Assembly: GCF_003610235.1 (NCBI RefSeq)
Contig: NZ_RAPR01000001.1
Coordinates: 2,914,001 to 2,978,000 of the forward strand
DNA length: 64,000 nucleotides
Source of the DNA: Catellatospora citrea
GTDB taxonomy: Bacteria > Actinomycetota > Actinomycetes > Mycobacteriales > Micromonosporaceae
Reading direction: 5' to 3'
Under the pieces are notes generated by a model. That model saw only the letters and a list, made by a program, of their open reading frames with translations, made no database searches and was not told the DNA's origin. A program made the position numbers and the translations under genes. Shown one piece after another: positions 25,920-34,271 of the stretch. The stretch's first letter is position 1. Each line of letters begins with the position of its first letter.

Positions 25920-27362
25920 GTGACGGAGACGGCGGTGGGGGTCGTGGTCGCGACCCGGGACGGGCGGGTGCGGGGGCGGGTCGACGACGGGGTCGCGGTG
26001 TTCCTGGGCATCCCGTACGCGGCCGCGCCGTTCGGGGAGCACCGGTTCGCCGCGCCCGCGCCGGTGACGCCGTGGACCGGGGTGCGCGACGCGCTGGCCT
26101 ACGGGCCCACCGCGCCGAAGGCGCCGTTCCCGCCGCCGATGGACCGGCTGCTGTCGGATCCGTCGATCCCCGGTGACGAGTGCCTGAACCTGAACGTGTG
26201 GGCGCCCGCGGGCGCGACCGGGCGGCCGGTGATGGTGTGGATCCACGGCGGCTCGCTGCGCAACGGGTCGAACTGCCTGCCCGCGTACGACGGGCGTCAC
26301 TTCGCCCGCGACGGCGTGGTGCTGGTGTCGATCAACTACCGGCTGGGCATCGAGGGCTTCGGCGTCTTCCCCGACGCCCCGGCCAACCTCGGCCTGCGCG
26401 ACCAGATCGCGGCGCTGAGCTGGGTGCGCGACAACATCGCGGCGTTCGGCGGCGACCCGGCCAACGTGACCCTGTTCGGCGAGTCGGCCGGCTCCATCTC
26501 CATCGGCGCGCTGCTGACCAGCCCGTACGCGCGAGGACTGTGCCACCGGGCGGTGCTGCAGAGCGGGGCCCCGGCCGCGCAGCCGCCCGAGGCCGCGGGC
26601 CGCTCCACCCGGCTCATCGCGAAGCGGCTGAAGGTCCCGGCGACGGCCGAGGCGTTCGCACAGGTGGACCGGGCCCGACTGCTGGCCGCGCAGGTGTCGA
26701 TCACCCGGGGCGGGCCGCCGATCGGCAACGGCAACGGGTTCACCCTGGCCGTCGACGGCGACGTGCTGCCCCGCGACCCGATGGTGGCGCTGCACGACGG
26801 CGCGGCCGCGGACATCGGTGTGCTGCTCGGCTACAACGCCGAGGAGTACCGGCTGTGGTTCGTGCCGACCGGCCTGGTCGACCGGATCAACCGGTTCACG
26901 CTGCGGCTGGCCCTGGCCAAGTTCCGGGTGCGGGCCCGCACCGCGCGCGCCTACCGGGCGGCCCGGCCGGAGGCGTCGCCGGGCGAGCTGCTCGGCGTCA
27001 TCGCGACCGACCGGCTGCTGCGGCGACCGCTGAACCTGCTGGCCGACGCCCGGCTGCCGGGCGACACCTGGCTGTACGAGTTCGCCTGGCCGTCCCCGAT
27101 GGAACGGCTCGGCGCGTGCCACGCCCTGGAGATCGGTTTCGTCTTCGACACCCTGGGCACGCCCGACGGGCTGCCGCTGTCCGGCCCGAACCCGCCCCAG
27201 GAGCTGGCCGACGCGATGCACCGGGCCTGGGTCGACTTCGCCACCACCGGCGACCCCGGCTGGACCCCCTGGAACGACACCCGCCCCGTGATGCGCTTCG
27301 ACGCCCCCACCCCGATGCTCGTCCACGCCCCCAACGACGACGAACTCCGCTCCTGGACCTGA
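25920..27362 (+). CDS. Type B carboxylesterase/lipase
   Basis: A 480-residue alpha/beta-hydrolase with no signal peptide. The family words appear in order: GIPYAAAPFGEHRF, the oxyanion-hole segment VMVWIHGGSLRNG, the nucleophile elbow LFGESAGSIS with Ser189, then CHRAVLQSGAP, and near the end GACHALEIGFVFDT with the catalytic His. Typical carboxylesterases have 480-550 residues, so this is complete. It begins at the GTG at 25920 after GGGAG; a TTG 27 bases upstream would run back into the palindromic element. Substrate is unknown. It is convergent with the metal-receptor-like gene. Confidence 0.88.
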   Translation: MTETAVGVVVATRDGRVRGRVDDGVAVFLGIPYAAAPFGEHRFAAPAPVTPWTGVRDALAYGPTAPKAPFPPPMDRLLSDPSIPGDECLNLNVWAPAGATGRPVMVWIHGGSLRNGSNCLPAYDGRHFARDGVVLVSINYRLGIEGFGVFPDAPANLGLRDQIAALSWVRDNIAAFGGDPANVTLFGESAGSISIGALLTSPYARGLCHRAVLQSGAPAAQPPEAAGRSTRLIAKRLKVPATAEAFAQVDRARLLAAQVSITRGGPPIGNGNGFTLAVDGDVLPRDPMVALHDGAAADIGVLLGYNAEEYRLWFVPTGLVDRINRFTLRLALAKFRVRARTARAYRAARPEASPGELLGVIATDRLLRRPLNLLADARLPGDTWLYEFAWPSPMERLGACHALEIGFVFDTLGTPDGLPLSGPNPPQELADAMHRAWVDFATTGDPGWTPWNDTRPVMRFDAPTPMLVHAPNDDELRSWT

Positions 27363-27396
27363 CGCCCCGACCCGGGTGCTGCGGTGCCGGTGGGTG

Positions 27397-28110
27397 TCAG
27401 GTGGTGGTGAGCTGGGCGGAGAGGAGGGTGGGGGCGTCCGCGAGCGACGGGCCGTACCACGTGAGGTGGCGGCCGGAGACCAGGGCGCACGGCGTGCCGG
27501 GGAAGGCCTCGGGGCCGTCGTCGCGGGTGAAGGCGTAGGGCTCGTCAGGCAGCACGATCAGCTCGGCATCCTGCGCGCGCAGCTCGTCAAGGGACGGGCG
27601 AGGATAACGCTCGGCGGCGTCGGCATACACGTTGACCAGGCCGAGGCGGCGCAGCACATCACCGGCGAAGGTGTTGCCGCCCAACACGATCCAGGGCCGC
27701 CGCCAGACCGGAACGACCGCCCGCCGGGACGTCGTCGGCGTCGGCAGGGCCGCCCAGGCGGCGCGGGCCGCGGCCAGCCAGCCGGGCTCGGCGGGCGCGC
27801 CCAGCGCGGTCAGCATCCGGCCCAGCTCGTCGAGGGCCTCGTCGACGGTGCGCGGGTAGGTGACGTACAGCTCGACGCCCGCGGCCCGCAGCGCCTCGGC
27901 GTCGGACTCCCGGTTCTCCTCGACGTTGACCAGCACGACGTCCGGCCGCAGCGCCAGCACCCGGTCTAGGTCGGGATACTTGCTGCCGCCCACGCGCGTC
28001 GCGGCCAGCCCCGCCGGGTGGGTGCACCAGTCGGTGACGCCGACCAGCGCCTCGGGCAGCGTCGCCGCGACGGCCTCGGTCAGCGACGGCACCAGGGAGA
28101 CGATCCGCAT
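27397..28110 (-). CDS. Helical-backbone metal receptor (BtuF-like), without export signal
   Basis: A 237-residue protein of the periplasmic-binding type III fold (BtuF/FecB-like): IVSLVPSLTEAVAATL, then VGVTDWCTHP, LALRPDVVLVNVEENR, the helical backbone DELGRMLTALG and a second lobe with WIVLGGNTFAGDVLRRLGLVNV. It begins directly with the mature-domain strand MRIVSLVPS and has neither a signal peptide nor a lipobox, so it appears cytoplasmic or is exported in an unusual way. Cobalamin or a chelated metal is the likely ligand from family membership, but no transporter gene is adjacent. The gene lies ten bases downstream of the GGDEF-EAL gene and may be cotranscribed with it. Confidence 0.75.
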   Translation of the reverse strand: MRIVSLVPSLTEAVAATLPEALVGVTDWCTHPAGLAATRVGGSKYPDLDRVLALRPDVVLVNVEENRESDAEALRAAGVELYVTYPRTVDEALDELGRMLTALGAPAEPGWLAAARAAWAALPTPTTSRRAVVPVWRRPWIVLGGNTFAGDVLRRLGLVNVYADAAERYPRPSLDELRAQDAELIVLPDEPYAFTRDDGPEAFPGTPCALVSGRHLTWYGPSLADAPTLLSAQLTTT

Positions 28111-28120
28111 CCGCCCGACC

Positions 28121-31100
28121 CTAGTGCGCCGCCGGGGCGTCGAGGTCGTCGACCAGCCAGGGAAACGTCTCCGCGCCCGGCAGCGGTTTGCTGAACAGGT
28201 AGCCCTGGCCGTAGGGGCAGCCGATGTCGGCGAGGATGTCGCGCTGCTCCTGCGTCTCGATGCCCTCGGCGATGACCTCCAGCCCGAGCGTGTTGGCCAG
28301 CTGCACGATGCCCTCCACCAGCGCCCGCTGCTGGGCGGAGTGGGCGATCTCGCCGACGAAGGACTTGTCCAGCTTCACCACGTCCAGCGACATCTGCCGC
28401 AGGTAGCTCAGCGACGAGTAGCCGGTGCCGAAGTCGTCGATCGCGACGCGTACCCCCGCCTCGCGCAGTTCGGCCAGGTCGGCCCAGACCTCCTCGTCCT
28501 CGTGCAGCAGCAGCGTCTCGACGATCTCGAGCATCATCCGGTGCGCGGGCAGGCCCGCCTCGTCCAGCTCCCGCAGCAGGTCGGCGACCACACCGGGGGT
28601 GCGGAACTGGCGGGCCGAGATGTTGATGCTGACGTACGGGCTCAGCCCGGCCCGGGTGGGCCACCGCGCCGCCGTGGCGAGCGCCTGCCGCACCACCTGG
28701 GTGCCGATCGGCACGATCAGTCCGGACTCCTCGGCCAGGCCGATGAACTCGCCGGGCGCCAGCGTGCCGCGGCTGGGGTGCTCCCAGCGCACCAGCGCCT
28801 CGAAGCCCACCGTGCCGGCGCCGGTCAGCCCGACGACCGGCTGGAAGCGCAGGCTGAACTCCTCCTCGGCGACGGCCCGGTCCAGGTCGGCCTTCAGCTG
28901 GAGCCGCTCGACCAGGGCCTCGTGCAGTGCCGGCTGGTAGCGCCGCCACTGGCCCTTGCCCTCCCCCTTGGCCGAGTACAGCGCCAGGTCGGCGTGGCGC
29001 AGCAGCTCGTCGCCGTCGCGGGCGTGCCGGGTGGTGGCGACCCCGACGCTGGCCCCGGCGGGCACCCGCTGGTCGCCCACCGGCACGGGCGCCGACAGCA
29101 CCCGCACCACCCGTTCGGCGACCGCCTCGATCGCGCCGGTGCCGGCGGAGTCCTCGATCAGCGCCGCGAACTCGTCGCCGCCCAGCCGGGCGGCGGTGTC
29201 GTGCGGGCGCAGCAGGCCCTTGAGCCGCTCGGCGACCGAGGTCAGCAGCTCGTCGCCGACCGGGTGGCCCATCGTGTCGTTGACGTCCTTGAAGTCGTCG
29301 AGGTCGATGAAGAGCACGCCGGCGATGGTGCCGTTGCGGCGGGCCCGGTCCACGGCGAGGGTCACCCGGTCGATGAACAGGGCGCGGTTGGCCAGCCCGG
29401 TCAGCGAGTCGTGGAAGGCCCGGTGGGTCAGCTCCCGCTCCAGCCGGCGGCGCTGCGTCACGTCCCGCAGCGTGATCACCAGACCGCCGACCGCCGGGTC
29501 CTCCCGCAGGTCGCGGCTGGAGACCTCCACCTGCAGCCGCCGGTCCCCGAAGCCCCACACGGTCCAGTCGGTGGTCTCGCCGCGCCGCTCCTGGCGCGCC
29601 CGCAGCAGGTAGCCCGCGCTGCGCTCGCGCTCCTCCGGCACGACGAGGTCGAGCAGGTGGTTGCCCTCCAGCGCCTCGCGGCCGAACATCGCCGCCGCGG
29701 ACGGGCTGCAGTAGCGAATCTCGTCCTCGCCGGCCACGATCATGATCACGTCGGCCGTGTTGTGCACCAGCGCGCGGAAGTAGGCCTCGCTGTCGCGCCG
29801 GTTGACCTCGTCGTTCAGCATGATCCGGGACAGCGCCAGGGCCGCCTGCAGGGCGAGCACCTCCATCGCGCCGCGCAGCGTCTGCAGCACGTCCTCCTCG
29901 GCCGCGACCAGCAGCGTGCCGATGCTGTGGCCGCCCGAGGTGCCGTCCGCCGGCGCGAGCGGGCAGCTCAGCACGGTGTCGAACCCGGTCAGCTGGTCGG
30001 CGTGCTCCGGGGGCAGCTCGCCGGTGCGGCACAGCACCGCAGGCCGGGGCCCGCCGGGCTGCTCCCCCTCGGCCACCGCCCGCTCGGGCTCCTCGACCGC
30101 CAGGATCACCCGGTGCTCGGCGTGGCGGGGCATCAGCCCGGTCGCGGTGTCGCGTACGACGTCGCTGACCTGGGCTATGTCCGTGGCGGCGACCAGGCCG
30201 ACGCCCGCCTCGCGCAGCATGCGCTCGCGGGCCAGCGCCTGGCGGTGGATGCGCATGGCGTCCAGCAGCCGGATCAGCACGAGCACGAACATGGCGATGC
30301 ACAGCAGCGCGATGCCCTCGGCGTTGCGCACCGGGCCGCGCAGCGCCTGGAAGAGCAGCACCATCGGCGGGATGAACGAGGACAGCCCCAGCACCACCAC
30401 CCGGCGCCCGCTGAGTTCCGCGGTCGGGGCGGGACGAGGCTCGGTCAGCCAGACCATCGAGGGCAGCAGCGCGGCCAGCCCCCAGCCCCAGTAGAGCAGC
30501 ATCCAGCCGACGTCGAGCGACCCACCGATGTGCCAGAACCCGTCCATCCGCGCGAACAGGTGCAGGTTGTCGCTGACGAACATGCCGATGCCGCCCGCGG
30601 CCAGCAGCGCCACCGGTGCGCTCCAGCGCGCGACCAGCACGATCCGCACCACCATCGCCAGCAGCAGCAGGTCGGCCAGGGGATAGGCGACCGCGGCGAT
30701 CTGGTCCAGCGCCGTCAATCCGGGCGTACGAAAGCGCGGCTCGATGATGAACATCCAGGCCAGCAGGCCCAGGCCGAGGATCAGGGTGACCGCGTCGAGC
30801 ACGCCGGCGCGGTCGCGCATCGCCCAGCCGGAGCGGGCCAGTCCCATCAGGCCCATGCTCATCACGACGAACATGGCCAGGTAGACCATGTCGACCAGGA
30901 ACGGGACGTCGTAGGGCGCCAGGTAGTCGCTGTTGAGCACGGCGGAGCAGAGGTCCCCGATGACGAACAGCAGGAGCGCCCCGGCCAGCAGATACCAGGG
31001 GCGGGGCCGGCGCGGCCGGTTGCGGCGCACGCCGTAGACGATCGCGGCCGCGCCGCTCAGCCCGAGCGCGGCCCACAACCCCACCTGCCACGGCCTGATG

Positions 31101-31168
31101 ACGTAATAGAGCACGCCAAGCAGCACCATCCAGGCTGTGAAGAGCACTGAAACGGCGCGAGACGACAC
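28121..31168 (-). CDS. Membrane-bound PAS-GGDEF-EAL cyclic-di-GMP turnover protein
   Basis: A 1015-residue protein. About ten hydrophobic segments fill residues 1-315. A GAF-like region (about 330-470) and a PAS domain (about 475-580, YCSPSAAAMFGREALEGNHLLDLV) follow. The GGDEF domain (about 590-750) keeps the intact active-site motif RLGGDEFAAL near residue 660, so it can in principle make c-di-GMP. The EAL domain (about 770-1010) begins with GFEALVRWEHP and has the conserved DDFGTGYSSLSYL and ISARQF, so it may also degrade it. GGAGGGG precedes the GTG start. Signals are unknown. Divergent from the cell-wall protein gene. Confidence 0.92.
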   Translation of the reverse strand: MSSRAVSVLFTAWMVLLGVLYYVIRPWQVGLWAALGLSGAAAIVYGVRRNRPRRPRPWYLLAGALLLFVIGDLCSAVLNSDYLAPYDVPFLVDMVYLAMFVVMSMGLMGLARSGWAMRDRAGVLDAVTLILGLGLLAWMFIIEPRFRTPGLTALDQIAAVAYPLADLLLLAMVVRIVLVARWSAPVALLAAGGIGMFVSDNLHLFARMDGFWHIGGSLDVGWMLLYWGWGLAALLPSMVWLTEPRPAPTAELSGRRVVVLGLSSFIPPMVLLFQALRGPVRNAEGIALLCIAMFVLVLIRLLDAMRIHRQALARERMLREAGVGLVAATDIAQVSDVVRDTATGLMPRHAEHRVILAVEEPERAVAEGEQPGGPRPAVLCRTGELPPEHADQLTGFDTVLSCPLAPADGTSGGHSIGTLLVAAEEDVLQTLRGAMEVLALQAALALSRIMLNDEVNRRDSEAYFRALVHNTADVIMIVAGEDEIRYCSPSAAAMFGREALEGNHLLDLVVPEERERSAGYLLRARQERRGETTDWTVWGFGDRRLQVEVSSRDLREDPAVGGLVITLRDVTQRRRLERELTHRAFHDSLTGLANRALFIDRVTLAVDRARRNGTIAGVLFIDLDDFKDVNDTMGHPVGDELLTSVAERLKGLLRPHDTAARLGGDEFAALIEDSAGTGAIEAVAERVVRVLSAPVPVGDQRVPAGASVGVATTRHARDGDELLRHADLALYSAKGEGKGQWRRYQPALHEALVERLQLKADLDRAVAEEEFSLRFQPVVGLTGAGTVGFEALVRWEHPSRGTLAPGEFIGLAEESGLIVPIGTQVVRQALATAARWPTRAGLSPYVSINISARQFRTPGVVADLLRELDEAGLPAHRMMLEIVETLLLHEDEEVWADLAELREAGVRVAIDDFGTGYSSLSYLRQMSLDVVKLDKSFVGEIAHSAQQRALVEGIVQLANTLGLEVIAEGIETQEQRDILADIGCPYGQGYLFSKPLPGAETFPWLVDDLDAPAAH

Positions 31169-31459
31169 AATCCCCTCCGGATAACACTATTACGGGACCG
31201 GTTCCCTGACGGGGCAACGCGAAAACCAACGATTCGGGCAAAGCGGTGCACGTTCGTCGATCGTTTTGAGCGCCCCCGCGGATACCGGGTACTCTGACCG
31301 CCTGCCCCTACGGCACCGAGGCTGTCTCACGTGAAGATCTGCCGAAGCCACCGTCGCGCATCCCCGACGACGGCACGGCCGCCCGGCCCGCTGCACCCCC
31401 AGCAGCGCCGCCGACGCGCCGGTCCGTCCGCGCGGCGAACGACGGAAGGAAGCACCTCC

Positions 31460-32503
31460 GTGACCCCCACCGTCCCCCGGAGACGACGACGCGCCGCCCA
31501 CCTCGCGCTGCTGCTCGCTGCCGTGTTCCTGGTCGTGAGCGGGCTGGCGCCGGCGGCGCCCGCGTTCGCGGAGCCCAACGAGGGCAGCTCCAAGACGCTC
31601 ACCCAGCTGCGGGAGAACCTCGAGGTGGCCGCCAAGGGCTACCTGGAGGCGGAGGCGGCGCTGGAGACCGCCAAGGCCTCGCAGAAGGCGCTCGCCGCCG
31701 AGCTGATCACCGCCGAGTCGGAGCTGGAGCGGCTGCGCGTGTTCGTCGGCCAGTACGCGGCGGAGGCCTACAAGACCGGCAAGCTGGGCGTGGTCAGCCT
31801 GATGATCAGCGGCACCAAGCCGGGCTCGCTGCTGTCCAAGGCCAGCGCCATGGACCGGATGACCCAGCGCGACGAGGCCCGGATGACCGACTTCCGGACC
31901 CGCAAGCAGGAGGTCACCGCGAAGAAGGCGGCGATCGACATCCAGCTGAAGCTGCAGCAGGACGCGCTCAAGGAGATCGAGAAGCGCAAGAAGGCGGCCG
32001 ACCAGGCCCTGCGCGCCGTCGACGGGCGCAGCTCCAGCGGCTACATCAACCCGAACTCCCCGCTGGCCAAGCCCGCCCCGCGCAACGCCAACGGGTCCTG
32101 GCCCAGCGAGGGCTGCTCGATCAAGGACCCGACCACCAGCGGCTGCATCACCCCGCGCACCCTGTGGGCGATGAACCAGGCCAAGGCCAACGGCTTCCAG
32201 CGCTACGTCTCGTGCCACCGCTCCGGCGGCGGCGGCGAGCACCCCAAGGGTCGGGCCTGTGACTTCGCCTCGGCCACCGGCGGCTTCACCAACTCCTCCG
32301 CCAGCGGCGGCGACCGCACCTACGGCAACAACCTGGCCTCGTTCTTCATCAAGAACGCCAGCCGGCTCGGCGTCATGTACGTGATCTGGTACTGCAAGAT
32401 GTGGATCAACGGCGGCTGGAAGAACTACAACTCCGCGGGCTCCAACTGCGGCGACAACCCGGCCGGCGACCACACCAACCACGTGCACGTGTCCATCCTC
32501 TGA
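31460..32503 (+). CDS. Secreted coiled-coil protein with M15/ARB_07466-like C-terminal domain
   Basis: A 347-residue exported protein. The signal peptide has a basic start (RRRRRAAH), a hydrophobic core and a cut near APAFA|EP. A long coiled coil rich in Ala, Lys and Glu (about 45-185) is like those of NlpC/P60 cell-wall proteins. The C-terminal domain (about 215-347) has CSIKDPTTSGCIT, a GGEHPKGRACDFA motif with His and Asp as in M15-type metal sites, and DHTNHVHVSIL at the end, so it may bind zinc and peptidoglycan. Start at the GTG at 31460 behind GGAAGGA; a longer frame from 31331 adds a 43-residue low-complexity head. Probably acts at the cell wall. Confidence 0.78.
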   Translation: MTPTVPRRRRRAAHLALLLAAVFLVVSGLAPAAPAFAEPNEGSSKTLTQLRENLEVAAKGYLEAEAALETAKASQKALAAELITAESELERLRVFVGQYAAEAYKTGKLGVVSLMISGTKPGSLLSKASAMDRMTQRDEARMTDFRTRKQEVTAKKAAIDIQLKLQQDALKEIEKRKKAADQALRAVDGRSSSGYINPNSPLAKPAPRNANGSWPSEGCSIKDPTTSGCITPRTLWAMNQAKANGFQRYVSCHRSGGGGEHPKGRACDFASATGGFTNSSASGGDRTYGNNLASFFIKNASRLGVMYVIWYCKMWINGGWKNYNSAGSNCGDNPAGDHTNHVHVSIL

Positions 32504-32522
32504 CCCGCGCACGACGGCACCG

Positions 32523-32555
32523 CAGGGGCGCTTCTCCCACGGGAGGGCGCCCCTG
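32523..32555 (+). terminator. Hairpin terminator after the secreted cell-wall protein gene
   Basis: CAGGGGCGC (32523-32531) pairs with GCGCCCCTG (32547-32555), and an inner CTCCC/GGGAG stem continues the helix. It is 20 bases after the stop codon. Confidence 0.7.
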
Positions 32556-32622
32556 TCGCATGCCCCGGCGGCTTGTCGCGGATCGGTGGCGTAGCGGGCC
32601 CCCGAACGGGCAAAGTGGTGAC

Positions 32623-32826
32623 ATGACGAACGTCGGAGATCCGCCGCAGTACTTCTGGTGCATCAAGCACAACAGGGTCGAACACGGCGACGACAGATGC
32701 CCGTCGAAGTACCTCCTGGGCCCGTACCCCTCCCCCGCCGACGCCGAGCAGGCGCTGGCCAAGGTCAAGGAGCGCAACGAGGAGTGGGAGGAGGAGGACG
32801 CCCGCTGGCAGGGCGACCCCTCCTGA
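32623..32826 (+). CDS. Small conserved actinobacterial hypothetical protein
   Basis: A 67-residue acidic protein. It has YFWCIKHNRVEHGDDRC, a Cys/His-containing head that looks like a small metal-binding or redox unit, followed by LGPYPSPADAEQALAKVKERNEEWEEEDARW, which resembles a short SPOR-like or helical tail. Similar small proteins with a WCxxHxxVE...C head and a LGPYPTPxxA middle are common in actinomycetes; their function is unknown. The ATG at 32623 is preceded by GTGGTGAC. The frame is open further back into the upstream gene, but that part is a shadow. A 12-base palindrome CGCTGATCAGCG follows at 32829-32840. Confidence 0.7.
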   Translation: MTNVGDPPQYFWCIKHNRVEHGDDRCPSKYLLGPYPSPADAEQALAKVKERNEEWEEEDARWQGDPS

Positions 32827-32834
32827 AACGCTGA

Positions 32835-33317
32835 TCAGCGCGGGACGGTCGCCGCCTCGCGGAGCAGGATGGTCAGGTCGGCGGTGGCCGCGCGCTGCCG
32901 CCGTCCGCCGTGCTCCAGCTCGAAGGTCAGCCGCACCACGACCTCGGCGAAGCCCTTCGGCCGGGTGCGCGTGGAGAGCAGGTCCGCGCCCATCCGCACC
33001 TGCGCGCCCACCGGCACCGGGGCGCGCAGCCGCAGGTTGTCCAGGCCCTGGTTGACGGTCATGTCCACGCCCTCGACCCGCCAGATCTCGGCCAGCAGGG
33101 TCGGCGTCAGCGACATGGTGAGGAAACCGTGCGCGATGGTGCCGCCGTACGGCCCGCTCGCGGCGCGCTCGGGGTCGGTGTGGATCCACTGGTCGTCCCA
33201 GGTCGCCTCGGCGAACAGGTCCACCTGACGCTGCGTGATCTCATGCCACGCGCTGTGGCCCAGGAAGGTGCCGACGACGTCGGCGAGGTCGCGCACATGC
33301 GTCACGGTCTGCGGCAC
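32835..33317 (-). CDS. MaoC-family enoyl-CoA hydratase
   Basis: A 160-residue hotdog-fold hydratase (R-specific enoyl-CoA hydratase type). It has the catalytic helix ITQRQVDLFAEATWDDQWIHTDPERAASGPYGGTIAHGFLTMSLTPTLL, where the D-x-x-W-I-H-x-D ... H-G motif supplies the Asp-His pair. Length is that of single-domain MaoC proteins. The GTG at 33317 gives a normal start; a frame reaching 33371 has no family similarity. TAGGAT lies seven bases upstream of the GTG, with no ribosome site between, so the mRNA may be leaderless. It stands alone between a small gene and the HHH/OmpA pair. Confidence 0.88.
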   Translation of the reverse strand: MPQTVTHVRDLADVVGTFLGHSAWHEITQRQVDLFAEATWDDQWIHTDPERAASGPYGGTIAHGFLTMSLTPTLLAEIWRVEGVDMTVNQGLDNLRLRAPVPVGAQVRMGADLLSTRTRPKGFAEVVVRLTFELEHGGRRQRAATADLTILLREAATVPR

Positions 33318-33324
33318 AGCCGCG

Positions 33325-33330
33325 ATCCTA
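33325..33330 (-). promoter_or_regulatory. -10 box for a probably leaderless maoC transcript
   Basis: On the minus strand TAGGAT occupies 33330-33325, seven bases before the GTG at 33317. This spacing puts the first transcribed base at or one base before the start codon. No Shine-Dalgarno sequence fits between. Confidence 0.45.
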
Positions 33331-33503
33331 TGCGGACATCCGGCGTTTTGTGACCGGTGCAGGTGCCACAACCGGCCGATGCGCTGAGTCGGATGTCCCC
33401 GGGGTGTGCGAAGCTGCCTCGGGCTCGTCGGCTCGCTTCAGCGAGACGAGCAGCAATCCTTCCGACAGCGCGTTTCCCTCGCGCGTTCACTTTGGAGGTC
33501 TTC

Positions 33504-34271
33504 GTGGCCTGGTTCATCGGCCAGTCGCTCCTCATGATCCTGACAGCGTTCCTGCTCGGCCTGCTGGTGGGCTGGCTGCTGTTCAGCAGGCGCGGCAAGT
33601 CCACCCCGGCGGAGCAGCCGGCCGCGGCCGCTGCGCCGTCCGCCCCGGTCGTGGCGCAGGCCGCGCCGGTCGCCACGGCCACCGTCGCCGACGAGCCCAA
33701 GGCTGAGAAGCCGAAGGCCGCCAAGAAGCCGTCGAAGAAGGCCGTGCCCGCCCCGGCCGCGCCCGCCGACGACGAGATCGAGGTGCAGCAGCGGCCGGTG
33801 TCGCTGGTCGCCCCGATCGCCAAGCCCGAGCCGGTCACCGAGACCAAGCCGGAGCCGGTCGCCGAGCCGGTCGCCGTGGTGGCCGAGCCGGTCGCCGTCG
33901 CCGACGAGCCCGACGACGCCGTCGAGGCCGCGGTCGAGGCCGCCCAGGACAAGGCGTTCAAGGTCGAGGCGTCGACGCTCACCCCGATCGAGAACATGCT
34001 GGTCGCCGCAGGTGACAACCTGCAGCGCATCGAGGGCATCGGGCCCAAGATGGAGGCCGCGCTGACGGCCGCCGGGATGGGCACGTACGCCGCGGTCGCC
34101 GCCGCCGACAACGACGCCCTGCGCAACGCCATCGAGGCGGGCGGGCTCAACTTCGCGCCCGCGCTGCTCACCTGGTCGCGCCAGGCCCAGCTGCTCGTCG
34201 ACGGGGACGAGGAGGGGCTGGCCGACCTGCAGCGCCGCCTCGTCGCCGGCCGCGACACGGGACGGGAATGA
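33504..34271 (+). CDS. Membrane-anchored protein with helix-hairpin-helix domain
   Basis: A 255-residue protein in three parts. One membrane helix lies at the very start (VAWFIGQSLLMILTAFLLGLLVGWLLF, about 3-24). A long Ala/Pro/Val/Glu/Lys-rich stretch (about 30-150) with repeated AEPVA and KPEPV follows. The C-terminal helix-hairpin-helix domain (about 165-250) has LQRIEGIGPKMEAALTAAGMGTYAAVAA, the canonical I-x-G-I-G-P-K motif. HHH units of this kind usually bind DNA or act as protein-protein modules. TTGGAGG precedes the GTG start. The stop overlaps the start of the OmpA-family gene, so the pair is translated together and may form one envelope-linked unit. Confidence 0.8.
   Translation: MAWFIGQSLLMILTAFLLGLLVGWLLFSRRGKSTPAEQPAAAAAPSAPVVAQAAPVATATVADEPKAEKPKAAKKPSKKAVPAPAAPADDEIEVQQRPVSLVAPIAKPEPVTETKPEPVAEPVAVVAEPVAVADEPDDAVEAAVEAAQDKAFKVEASTLTPIENMLVAAGDNLQRIEGIGPKMEAALTAAGMGTYAAVAAADNDALRNAIEAGGLNFAPALLTWSRQAQLLVDGDEEGLADLQRRLVAGRDTGRE

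Noticed and set aside
27860..31150. A 1096-residue plus-strand open frame opposite the GGDEF-EAL gene
   Set aside because: It is rich in Arg, Gln, Gly and His with no domain, and it is the mirror of a clear minus-strand gene with intact GGDEF and EAL motifs. Such shadows are expected in very GC-rich DNA.
31169..31459. A c-di-AMP (ydaO-type) riboswitch before the secreted cell-wall protein, which would be usual for this gene type
   Set aside because: The conserved ydaO core words could not be found in this 291-base divergent region. Nothing else was recognised there.
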